NCBI GenBank assembly: GCA_947624855.1
Contig: CANQMC010000030.1
Coordinates: 1-12,699, forward strand
DNA length: 12,699 nt
Source of the DNA: an uncultured Bacilli bacterium
Lineage (GTDB): Bacteria; Bacillota_I; Bacilli_A; RF39; UBA660
Direction of reading: 5' to 3'
In this document: positions 6,820-12,699 of the stretch, piece after piece
How the letters are laid out: every line of letters begins with the position of its first letter
Numbering within the stretch: the stretch's first letter is position 1
The notes under the pieces: generated by a model
The model's database searches: none
What the model was told of the DNA's origin: nothing
Seen by the model: only the letters and a program-made list of their open reading frames with translations
Program-made: the position numbers and the translations under genes

Positions 6820-6834
6820 ATTAATGGTGGTATT

Positions 6835-7089
6835 ATGGACTATGATATTAATTATATTGAATCATCTTATGATCCTTATGAATTAAATGAAATATTTATT
6901 AAAGAATTTATTCGTTTTCGTAAAGAAAATAATTTAACTCAAGATTTATTTTCTAAATTTTCTAATGTGTCTCGAGAAAAAATAGCAAGAATTGAAAATA
7001 GATCTCATTCCCCTTCTGTTTTAAGCTTATTAAAAATATTAGGCCCTATTGGTTATACGATTAAAATTGAAAAAGTAAAGAAGAAATAA
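6835..7089 (+). CDS. Small XRE-family regulator, antitoxin-like
   Basis: 84 aa; ATG follows GGTGG (6826-6830). One XRE helix-turn-helix occupies about residues 23-72: FIRFRKENNLTQDLFSKF, then VSREKIARIENRSHSPSVLSLL. The end, ILGPIGYTIKIEKVKKK, resembles the C-terminus of HigA-type antitoxins ('L..LGY.l.i'), which bind DNA and autoregulate. No toxin gene lies beside it: leuS follows from its own promoter, and a divergent acyltransferase is upstream. It is therefore either an orphan antitoxin or a stand-alone regulator. The perfect inverted repeat in its promoter supports autoregulation. The HTH is clear; the antitoxin relation is only a resemblance. Confidence 0.8.
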   Translation: MDYDINYIESSYDPYELNEIFIKEFIRFRKENNLTQDLFSKFSNVSREKIARIENRSHSPSVLSLLKILGPIGYTIKIEKVKKK

Positions 7090-7099
7090 AAGTTTTTAA

Positions 7100-7128
7100 T
7101 TGACTTTTCCTTTATCAATGTTTATAAT
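7100..7128 (+). promoter_or_regulatory. Promoter of the leuS-trpS-nitroreductase operon
   Basis: TTGACT (7100-7105), 17 bp, TATAAT (7123-7128). The start would be near 7135, leaving about 26 nt before the leuS ATG. That is far too short for a T-box leader, which many Firmicutes carry upstream of leuS. Confidence 0.85.
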
Positions 7129-7160
7129 TTTGACTAGAATTATTGAAAAGAGGTATCTTT

Positions 7161-9554
7161 ATGAATGAATATAAAAAAATAGAAGAAAAATGGCAAAAAA
7201 GATGGGCTGATGAACATGTTTTTGAAGCTTCAAATAACAGTGAAAAACCTAAATATTATGTTTTAGTAGAATTTCCTTATCCAAGTGGATCAGGTTTACA
7301 TGTAGGTCATGTTAGAAGTTATTCCGCTCTTGATTCTTTAGCTAGAATGAAAAGAAGACAAGGTTATAATGTATTATTCCCAATGGGTTGGGATGCTTTT
7401 GGAGCTCCAGCAGAACAATATGCGATTAAAAATCATATTCATCCTTCTTTAGCTGTTAAAGAAAATATTAAAACTTTTAAAAGTCAAATTGAATCTTTAG
7501 GTATTTCTTTTGATTGGTCAAGAGAATTTTCAACGACTGATCCTGAATATTATAAATGGACTCAATGGCAATTTTTAAAATTTTATGAACATGGAATGGC
7601 TTACAAAGCTAAAAAAGATATAAATTGGTGTCCTAATTGTAAAACTGGTTTATCTAATGAAGATGCTGCAGGTGGTGTTTGTGAACGATGTGGAAGTAAA
7701 GTTGTTCAAAAAGAAAAAGAACAATGGATGCTTAGAATGAGTGATTATGCTGAAAGTTTAATTGATGGCTTAAAAGATACAAATTTTGCTGAAAAAATAA
7801 AACTTGGTCAAATTAATTGGATTGGTAAAAGTACGGGAGCAGAAGTTAATTTTAAAATTAAAGATACAGATGAAAAAATAATTGTTTATACTACAAGATG
7901 TGATACTTTATTTGGTGCAACCTTTATGGTTTTAGCTCCGGAACACCCTATTTTAGAAAAACTTAAAGATAAAATTAAAAATATGGATGAAGTAATTAAA
8001 TATCAAAAATATGCTAAAGAAAAAACAACTTTTGAAAGAACAGAACTTGTTAAAGAAAAAACAGGAGTTAAACTTGAAGGTATTACGGCAATTAATCCGG
8101 TTAATAATGAACCAGTTGAAGTTTGGATTGGTGATTATGTTATGATGGGTTATGGAACAGGCGCTATAATGGCAGTTCCAGCTCATGATGAACGAGATTA
8201 TGAATTTGCTAAAAAATATAATATTCCAATCATTCAAGTTATTGAAGGTGGAGATATTGATAAAGAAGCTTATACGGGAGATGGGATTCATATTAATTCT
8301 GGTTTCTTAGATGGTCTTAATAAAGAAGATGCTATTAATAAAATGATTGAATTTTTAAAAGAAAATAATCTTGGTAATGAAAAAGTAAATTATAGATTAC
8401 AAGATTGGATATTCTCTAGACAAAGATTCTGGGGTGAACCTATTCCTTTAGTTTACTGCGATAATTGTGGTTGGGTTCCTGTTAAAGAAGAAGAATTACC
8501 AGTTTTACTTCCTGATGTTGCAGAATATGAACCAACTGATGATGGTGAAAGTCCTCTTGCTAAAATTACAGATTGGGTTAATACAACTTGTCCTAAATGT
8601 GGCGCTCATGCCAGAAGAGAAACTGATACAATGCCAAATTGGGCAGGATCTTCTTGGTATTTCTTAAGATATATGGATGCTCACAATGATAAAGATTTTG
8701 CTAGTCAAGAAGCTTTAAAATATTGGGGTAAAGTTGATTGGTATAATGGAGGAATGGAACATACAACTAGACATTTATTATATGCTCGTTTTTGGAATCA
8801 ATTTTTATACAATATTGGTTTAGTTCCTAACAGTGAGCCAATAAATACTCGGGTTTCTCATGGAATGATTTTAGGAGCAAATAATGAAAAAATGAGTAAA
8901 TCAAAAGGTAATGTTGTAAATCCAGATGATATTGTTAATGAATTTGGAGCGGATACTTTAAGAACATATGAAATGTTTATTGGAGATTATGAAAAAGATG
9001 CAGCTTGGAGTACAGATTCTTTAAAGGGTTGTAGAAGATTCTTAGATCGGGTTATTCGTCTTCAAAATAAATTAAATGATAAAGATGGTTATACTGATGA
9101 AGTAATTGTTCATAAAACTATTAAAAAAGTTACTAATGATATTTTAAATATGAAATATAATACAGCAGTATCAAGCTTAATGATTTTAACTGGAGCTTAT
9201 GAAAAAGAAGAAAGTATAACTAAAGATGATTATAAAGTATTATTAAGCTTATTAAATCCAATTGCACCTCATATTACTGAAGAATTAAATGAACAAAATA
9301 AATTAGGTGAAATGTTAGCTAAAATGCCTTGGCCAACTTATGATGAAGAAAAAACCATAAGTAATACTTTTGAAATTGGAGTTCAAGTAAATGGTAAATT
9401 AAGAGGAAGTATCATTACTAATGAGGGTGAAAGTAATGAAGAAATATTAAAAAAAGTTTATGAACTTGATAATATTAAAAGAAATATTGAAGGAAAAACA
9501 ATTATTAAAGAAATTGTTATTCCAAATAAAATTGTTAATATAGTAATAAAATAG
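7161..9554 (+). CDS. leuS: Leucyl-tRNA synthetase
   Basis: 797 aa, close to the roughly 800 usual for bacteria. ATG at 7161 is preceded by AAAGAGGT (7147-7154); the in-frame TTG at 7143 lies before that site and is rejected. It charges tRNA-Leu with leucine in the cytoplasm. The class I HIGH motif is HVGH (47-50) in PYPSGSGLHVGH, and KMSKS is at 577-581. Two Zn-type Cys clusters are visible: CPNC...CERC (157, 160, 174, 177) and CDNC...CPKC (433, 436, 477, 480). The CP1 editing domain includes a Thr-rich segment (VYTTRCDTLFGAT) and GYGTGAIMAVPAHDERD, whose D343 matches the conserved editing aspartate, so proofreading looks intact. The C-terminal ~180 residues hold the anticodon-binding helices and a final small domain. 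It is first in an operon with trpS 12 nt behind. Confidence 0.98.
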   Translation: MNEYKKIEEKWQKRWADEHVFEASNNSEKPKYYVLVEFPYPSGSGLHVGHVRSYSALDSLARMKRRQGYNVLFPMGWDAFGAPAEQYAIKNHIHPSLAVKENIKTFKSQIESLGISFDWSREFSTTDPEYYKWTQWQFLKFYEHGMAYKAKKDINWCPNCKTGLSNEDAAGGVCERCGSKVVQKEKEQWMLRMSDYAESLIDGLKDTNFAEKIKLGQINWIGKSTGAEVNFKIKDTDEKIIVYTTRCDTLFGATFMVLAPEHPILEKLKDKIKNMDEVIKYQKYAKEKTTFERTELVKEKTGVKLEGITAINPVNNEPVEVWIGDYVMMGYGTGAIMAVPAHDERDYEFAKKYNIPIIQVIEGGDIDKEAYTGDGIHINSGFLDGLNKEDAINKMIEFLKENNLGNEKVNYRLQDWIFSRQRFWGEPIPLVYCDNCGWVPVKEEELPVLLPDVAEYEPTDDGESPLAKITDWVNTTCPKCGAHARRETDTMPNWAGSSWYFLRYMDAHNDKDFASQEALKYWGKVDWYNGGMEHTTRHLLYARFWNQFLYNIGLVPNSEPINTRVSHGMILGANNEKMSKSKGNVVNPDDIVNEFGADTLRTYEMFIGDYEKDAAWSTDSLKGCRRFLDRVIRLQNKLNDKDGYTDEVIVHKTIKKVTNDILNMKYNTAVSSLMILTGAYEKEESITKDDYKVLLSLLNPIAPHITEELNEQNKLGEMLAKMPWPTYDEEKTISNTFEIGVQVNGKLRGSIITNEGESNEEILKKVYELDNIKRNIEGKTIIKEIVIPNKIVNIVIK

Positions 9555-9566
9555 AAAGAGGTAGAA

Positions 9567-10547
9567 ATGGAAACAATAATTACAGGGATTCAACCATCTG
9601 GTAATTTAACGTTAGGTAATTATATTGGGGCAATTAAACAAATGGTTAATTATCAAAATGATTATAAAACTTATATGTTTATTGCGGATATGCATGCGAT
9701 TACTGTATATCAAGATCCTGAAAGATTACATAAAAATATTCGAGAAGTAGTAGCGCTTTATTTAGCATGTGGAATAGACCCTAAAAAGGTAACAATTTTT
9801 ATTCAATCAGAAAATCCTTATCATGCTAATGTATCTTGGATGCTTGAATGTGTAACTCCACATGGAGAACTTTCAAGAATGACGCAATTTAAAGATAAAA
9901 GTAGTAAACATTTAAATTTCAATGCCGGTTTATTTACTTACCCTATTTTAATGGCTGCCGATATTTTAATTTATGATGTTGATTATGTTCCAATAGGAAT
10001 TGATCAAAAACAACATGTGGAATTAGCAAGAAATATTGCGGAAAGGTTTAATAAAAAATATGGCGAAACTTTTAAAATACCAGATGTTAAAATATCAAAA
10101 ACAGGAAAAAAGATTTTAGATTTACAAGATCCTACTAAAAAAATGAGTAAATCTGAAAATAATCCTAAAGGGGTTATATATATGTTAGATGATGAAGATG
10201 TAATTAGAAAAAAAATTATGAGTGCCACTACTGATAGTGAATGTGAAATTAAATATGATGAAGAAAATAAACCAGGTATATCTAATTTAATGAATATATG
10301 TTCTTCTATGAGTGGTTTAGATATTTTAGATATTGAAAAGAAATTTAAAGGAAAAAATTATGGTGAATTTAAAACTTTTGTAGCAGATGTTGTAATTAAA
10401 GAATTAATTAAAATAAAAGAAAAGTATTTAGAATATTTAAATAGTCCGGAATTAGATAAAATATTAGAAGATGGAGCTAAAATTACAACAGAAATAGCAA
10501 AGAAAAAATATTTACTTGTTAAAGAACGATTGGGTCTTTATAGATAG
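9567..10547 (+). CDS. trpS: Tryptophanyl-tRNA synthetase
   Basis: 326 aa, normal for bacterial TrpRS. ATG at 9567 follows AAAGAGGT (9555-9562). It charges tRNA-Trp. The class I HIGH-type motif is TLGN (15-18) in GIQPSGNLTLGNYIGA, the KMSKS loop is at 192-196, and family segments ADMHAIT (40-46) and IGIDQKQHVELAR (143-155) are present. It lies 12 nt downstream of leuS with no terminator between them, so the two are cotranscribed. No tandem tryptophan codons, T-box or TRAP-like site was seen upstream, so any amino-acid control would have to act at the shared promoter. The stop is followed 7 nt later by the nitroreductase start. Confidence 0.97.
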   Translation: METIITGIQPSGNLTLGNYIGAIKQMVNYQNDYKTYMFIADMHAITVYQDPERLHKNIREVVALYLACGIDPKKVTIFIQSENPYHANVSWMLECVTPHGELSRMTQFKDKSSKHLNFNAGLFTYPILMAADILIYDVDYVPIGIDQKQHVELARNIAERFNKKYGETFKIPDVKISKTGKKILDLQDPTKKMSKSENNPKGVIYMLDDEDVIRKKIMSATTDSECEIKYDEENKPGISNLMNICSSMSGLDILDIEKKFKGKNYGEFKTFVADVVIKELIKIKEKYLEYLNSPELDKILEDGAKITTEIAKKKYLLVKERLGLYR

Positions 10548-10554
10548 GAGAAAT

Positions 10555-11073
10555 ATGGAACTTAGTAAGGTAATTGAAAATAGAAGAAGTATTAGACATT
10601 TTAATAATGAAGAAATTAAAAAAGAAGAAATTGCTGAAATTTTAAAATATGGAACATTAGCTCCTTCAGCTAAAAATAGACAACCTTGGAATTTTGTTGT
10701 AATTTATAATGATAAAGATTTAAAAAAGAAAATAGCAGATATTTTAAAGAATAAATATGAAGCAGCTGCTTTAACAAGTGAAGTTATTGCAACTTCTCAA
10801 GCTTTAATTTTAGTTTATGGTGAGATTGATGATTTAATATTTGATGTTCAATCTATTGGAGCTTGTATTGAAAATATGTGTTTAAAAGCTTATGATATGA
10901 ATATTGGTTCTCTTTGGATTGGCTTTATATTACAAATTGAAAAAGAATTACAAGAATTATTAAATACACCTTCCAAACATAAATTAATTGCAGCTTTGGC
11001 TCTGGGACATTACGATCATAATCCTAGTCCAAAAAATCGTATTGATTATCAAAATATTACAGTTTGGTTATAG
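10555..11073 (+). CDS. Nitroreductase-family FMN flavoprotein
   Basis: 172 aa. ATG at 10555 is preceded by AGGAG (10546-10550), which overlaps the trpS stop; an in-frame TTG at 10516 inside trpS has no ribosome site. The N-terminus IENRRSIRHF (7-16) is the family's FMN-phosphate-binding signature, APSAKNRQPW (36-45) the second flavin-contact segment, and GACIENMCLKAYDMNIGSLW the central helix. ALALGHYD near the end matches the closing strand. These dimeric enzymes use NAD(P)H to reduce nitro compounds, quinones or flavins; the substrate here is unknown. At 172 aa it is on the short side of the family. It is third in the leuS-trpS operon, probably a chance partnership. Confidence 0.9.
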   Translation: MELSKVIENRRSIRHFNNEEIKKEEIAEILKYGTLAPSAKNRQPWNFVVIYNDKDLKKKIADILKNKYEAAALTSEVIATSQALILVYGEIDDLIFDVQSIGACIENMCLKAYDMNIGSLWIGFILQIEKELQELLNTPSKHKLIAALALGHYDHNPSPKNRIDYQNITVWL

Positions 11074-11104
11074 AACTATTAATTAATTTTAATAGTTTTA
11101 TTTT
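11074..11104 (+). terminator. Intrinsic terminator of the leuS operon
   Basis: A 9-bp stem AACTATTAA (11074-11082) / TTAATAGTT (11089-11097), loop TTAATT, then TTATTTT. It begins directly after the nitroreductase stop. Confidence 0.75.
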
Positions 11105-11138
11105 CGATATATTTGTAATAGGCAAAACTTAAAAAACT

Positions 11139-11147
11139 TGATATAAT
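11139..11147 (+). promoter_or_regulatory. Extended -10 promoter of the cation exporter gene
   Basis: TGATATAAT is a TGn-TATAAT element; no convincing -35 box is seen at the correct spacing. The start would be near 11154, leaving a leader of about 18 nt with AAAGGTGAT before the ATG. No room exists for a metal riboswitch such as yybP-ykoY. Confidence 0.65.
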
Positions 11148-11171
11148 ATATTAAAAAATAAAGGTGATAAA

Positions 11172-12032
11172 ATGAACAGATATGAAAGTACAAAAAAAGT
11201 AGGAATATTAGGAATAATTGGTAATATATTCTTACTTATTATAAAATTAATTGTTGCTTTATTTAGTCATAGTCAAGCTTTAATCGCGGACGCTATAAAC
11301 TCGGCTGGTGATATTTTTTCTTCTATTATGACTTATATTGGAAATAAAATAGCTTGCACTCCCAGTGATGATGATCATAATTTTGGCCATGGTAAAGCTG
11401 AATATATTTTTTCTTTACTTATAAGTGTTTTCATGCTATTTATTGCTTGTAAATTATTTGTTGATTCTATTATTTCAATAATTATGCAAAAACAATTTAT
11501 TTTTTCTTATTATTTAATAGTAGTTTGTATTATTACTATTATTATTAAATTTTTATTATATATTTATGCTAAATCAGCTTATGAAAAACATAATAATATT
11601 TTAATAAATGCTAGTATGAAAGATCATAGAAATGATATGATTCTTACTTGTGGTACTTTATTTTCAGTTATATTAGGTTATTATGGCTTTTATTTTGTTG
11701 ATGGTTTAATTGGTGCGATTATTTCTATTTATATTTTACTGAGTGGTTTAAGTATTTTTTTAGAAAGTTATAAAATACTTATGGATATATCTTTAAATAA
11801 ACATGAAAAAGATGAAATTATTAATTTTATTTTAAAAGATAAAAGCATAATAAAAGTAACAGACTTTTATACAGTGTCTATTGGATATAAATATATAGCT
11901 ATATTAACAATAAATGTTGATGGTAATCTAAGTACTTATTCTTCACATGATATTGCTGATAAATTAGAATTAAATATTACAAAGAATTTTAAAAAAATAT
12001 ATAAAACAATTATTCATGTTAACCCTATCTAA
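11172..12032 (+). CDS. CDF-family divalent cation exporter, predicted manganese-type
   Basis: 286 aa; ATG follows AGGTGAT by 3 nt. Cation diffusion facilitators exchange cytoplasmic divalent metal for protons. Six membrane helices fit about residues 10-31, 36-58, 78-100, 112-132, 155-175 and 178-197, followed by a cytoplasmic ferredoxin-like domain (about 205-286). The CDF signature SQALIADAINSAGDIFS spans 34-50. Membrane-site ligands are N43 and D47 (helix 2) and D151 and D155 (helix 5, DHRND), i.e. N-D-D-D rather than the H/D-D-H-D of zinc exporters. DDDHNFGHGKAEY (66-78) is the conserved second loop. From my knowledge of MntE-type proteins, N-D-D-D suggests Mn(II) export; iron or broader specificity is possible. 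The family is certain; the metal is inferred. Confidence 0.93.
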   Translation: MNRYESTKKVGILGIIGNIFLLIIKLIVALFSHSQALIADAINSAGDIFSSIMTYIGNKIACTPSDDDHNFGHGKAEYIFSLLISVFMLFIACKLFVDSIISIIMQKQFIFSYYLIVVCIITIIIKFLLYIYAKSAYEKHNNILINASMKDHRNDMILTCGTLFSVILGYYGFYFVDGLIGAIISIYILLSGLSIFLESYKILMDISLNKHEKDEIINFILKDKSIIKVTDFYTVSIGYKYIAILTINVDGNLSTYSSHDIADKLELNITKNFKKIYKTIIHVNPI

Positions 12033-12059
12033 CAATACTTTTGGGATAGGGTTTTCTTT
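12021..12059 (+). terminator. Terminator of the exporter gene, overlapping its stop codon
   Basis: AACCCTATC (12021-12029) pairs perfectly with GATAGGGTT (12045-12053), with a 15-nt loop, then a T-rich tail (TTTCTTTC). The left arm encodes the last codons of the exporter, and the structure also includes the last codons of the convergent XRE gene, whose stop is at 12027-12025. Only the plus direction has a T-tract. Confidence 0.75.
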
Positions 12060-12249
12060 CATCTGTTCGATATAATAAATAATCAATCGAGGTGTTATAA
12101 TAATCTGCAAGAACATGTAATATTTCAATAGGAATATTATTATCTTCCATTTCATAATGAGAATAACATCTTTGACTAACATTAATAACTTTAGCTATAT
12201 CTTTTTGAAGTAAATCTTTATCTTCTCTTATTTCTTTTAATCTGTTCAT
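12025..12249 (-). CDS. Small XRE-family repressor-like protein
   Basis: 74 aa. The start is placed at ATG 12249 because GGAGG (12259-12255) lies 5 nt upstream; an in-frame ATG at 12261 has no ribosome site. The protein is essentially a single XRE domain: RLKEIREDKDLLQKDIAKVI, then VSQRCYSHYEMED (recognition helix region) and ADYYNTSIDYLLYRTD, the usual end of Firmicutes XRE proteins. No effector domain is present. Its 3' end overlaps the convergent exporter gene by 8 bp. Upstream lies a divergent region with two tandem palindromes around the promoter of the gene at 12393, so it very likely binds those sites and represses that gene and possibly itself. The HTH is sure; the target is inference from position and symmetry. 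Confidence 0.88.
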   Translation of the reverse strand: MNRLKEIREDKDLLQKDIAKVINVSQRCYSHYEMEDNNIPIEILHVLADYYNTSIDYLLYRTDERKPYPKSIVR

Positions 12250-12275
12250 ATTATCCTCCATATTAAATATAATAT

Positions 12276-12320
12276 CATAGACGAATTTAGGCTATTGACA
12301 CATAGACGAAATTCGGCTAT
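12276..12320. repeat. Two tandem palindromic operators, 25 bp apart
   Basis: Copies at 12276-12295 and 12301-12320 share 18 of 20 bases (CATAGACGAA-N-TT-N-GGCTAT) at a 25-bp period. Each holds a 19-bp imperfect palindrome, ATAGACGAA-N-TTCGGCTAT in the second copy, with 8 of 9 half-site pairs matching there and 7 of 9 in the first. Copy 1 abuts and overlaps by one base the -35 box at 12295; copy 2 fills the whole spacer and overlaps the -10 box. This is the layout of a repressor with cooperative binding to two operators. Confidence 0.85.
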
Positions 12321-12323
12321 AAT
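12295..12323 (+). promoter_or_regulatory. Perfect consensus promoter of the gene at 12393
   Basis: TTGACA (12295-12300), exactly 17 bp, TATAAT (12318-12323). The start would be near 12330, with a leader of about 62 nt to the GTG at 12393. Operator copy 2 covers the spacer, so an occupied site would directly block RNA polymerase. Confidence 0.88.
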
Positions 12324-12381
12324 ATAAATATAAATTATAATTTTCTAATATACATGAGTATGAGAATTTTATAAAAAGAAT

Positions 12382-12395
12382 GGAGAGATAATGTG
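12382..12395 (+). promoter_or_regulatory. Ribosome site with overlapping ATG-TGA minimal frame and GTG start
   Basis: GGAGAG (12382-12387) precedes ATGTGA at 12391-12396. The ATG runs straight into TGA, so only the overlapping GTG (12393-12395) opens the long frame. Upstream in the GTG frame there is a stop (TAA, 12372-12374) and no other start codon. Confidence 0.6.
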
Positions 12396-12699
12396 AAAGA
12401 TACTGGAATTAAGTTTGAGACACTAAGAAAAGGATTTAACTTAAAAAAAGTTTTTATAGGATTAGTAGTAATAGTAGCCATAGGAAGTGTAGTAATATTA
12501 AAAGGAAGTAAAGCTAATTATACATATCAAGAAATAATACCATTTGCTGAAGGAGTAGTAAGAATAAGAAAATCAGATTTAAATTTAATGGCAGTTAATT
12601 TACAAAAATCAAAAGGAAGTAGTGAATATACTCCTACTACAAATGTACCAACAAGTGGATATATATTTAATACAACAAAGTCATATTGTACAGTAGATA
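12393..12699 (+). CDS. N-terminally anchored surface/exported protein of unknown function (C-terminus beyond window)
   Basis: 102 codons are visible from GTG 12393 to the window end with no stop. The N-terminus has a basic stretch (residues 1-19, with R12, K13, K18 and K19) followed by one hydrophobic segment, VFIGLVVIVAIGSVVIL (20-36), then KGSKANYTYQE. This is a signal anchor or uncleaved signal sequence placing the rest outside. No SipW-type 'AYFT' ending and no lipobox are seen. The visible outer part (about 40-102) contains SEYTPTTNVPTSGYIF and a cysteine in KSYCTVD; I do not recognise a family. Codon use is A-ending (Val GTA 9 against GTT 2; Ile ATA 8 against ATT 1), like the TasA-like gene and unlike the interior. 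Expression is probably controlled by the divergent XRE protein through the double operator. Confidence 0.75.
   Translation, partial: MKDTGIKFETLRKGFNLKKVFIGLVVIVAIGSVVILKGSKANYTYQEIIPFAEGVVRIRKSDLNLMAVNLQKSKGSSEYTPTTNVPTSGYIFNTTKSYCTVD

Noticed and set aside
7953..8291. A 112-codon minus-strand frame opposite leuS
   Set aside because: It is low-complexity Phe/Ile/Asn-rich translation expected opposite AT-rich coding sequence, and leuS here encodes the conserved editing domain.
11970..12182. A 70-codon minus-strand frame overlapping the exporter end and the XRE gene
   Set aside because: It overlaps the clearly homologous XRE reading frame in another phase and has no motif of its own.
12250..12261. 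ATG at 12261 as start of the small XRE gene
   Set aside because: The ribosome site GGAGG (12259-12255) lies within it and points to ATG 12249; nothing suitable lies upstream of 12261.
1..12699. CRISPR arrays, tRNA or rRNA genes, insertion sequences or att sites
   Set aside because: No spaced direct-repeat array, cloverleaf-like sequence, transposase or integrase motif was seen; the only clear direct repeat is the operator pair at 12276-12320.

Overview
The window is a very AT-rich stretch (roughly a quarter G+C by eye) from a low-GC Gram-positive bacterium. Shine-Dalgarno sites are strong (AGGTGAT, GGAGG), promoters match TTGACA/TATAAT or have an extended TGn-TATAAT -10, and one reading frame stops at TGA while TGG encodes Trp, so the standard bacterial code applies rather than the Mycoplasma code. 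The gene mix suggests an uncultured, probably host-associated member of the Bacilli: a SipW-type exported protein, a GH25 muramidase, XRE regulators, a hybrid-kinase phosphorelay and a CDF efflux pump. That placement is inference; no rRNA or other phylogenetic marker was examined.

Layout. 1-316 (-): start of an exported TasA/camelysin-like protein, cut by the window edge, behind a perfect consensus promoter. 467-943 (+): a divergent regulator with two tandem XRE domains. 1033-2859 (+): a membrane-anchored Ig-like/GH25 cell-wall hydrolase, then a class I glutamine amidotransferase (peptidase C26 type) that appears to start at ATT. A hairpin at 2860-2885 separates these from the convergent 5432-2875 (-) operon, a 7TM hybrid histidine kinase translationally coupled to an Hpt-REC protein. 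6731-5508 (-): a PlsC-like acyltransferase with its own promoter and terminator. 6835-7089 (+): a small XRE protein with a perfect inverted repeat in its promoter. 7161-11073 (+): leuS, trpS and a nitroreductase in one operon ending at a hairpin. 11172-12032 (+): a CDF cation exporter with an N-D-D-D metal site. 12249-12025 (-): a 74-aa XRE repressor-like gene, convergent with the exporter. 12262-12392: a control region with a consensus promoter and two 25-bp-spaced palindromic operators. 12393-end (+): start of a membrane-anchored protein of unknown function, cut by the window edge.

Working together. The kinase and Hpt-REC protein hold every phosphotransfer module of a four-step relay but no output domain. 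leuS and trpS are transcribed together. The two edge genes are both predicted surface or exported proteins, both are driven by TTGACA-17-TATAAT promoters, both lie divergent from an XRE gene, and both strongly prefer A-ending codons (GTA, ATA), unlike the interior genes. The most striking regulatory structure is the double operator at 12276-12320. The most striking single-gene anomaly is the ATT start at 2272.
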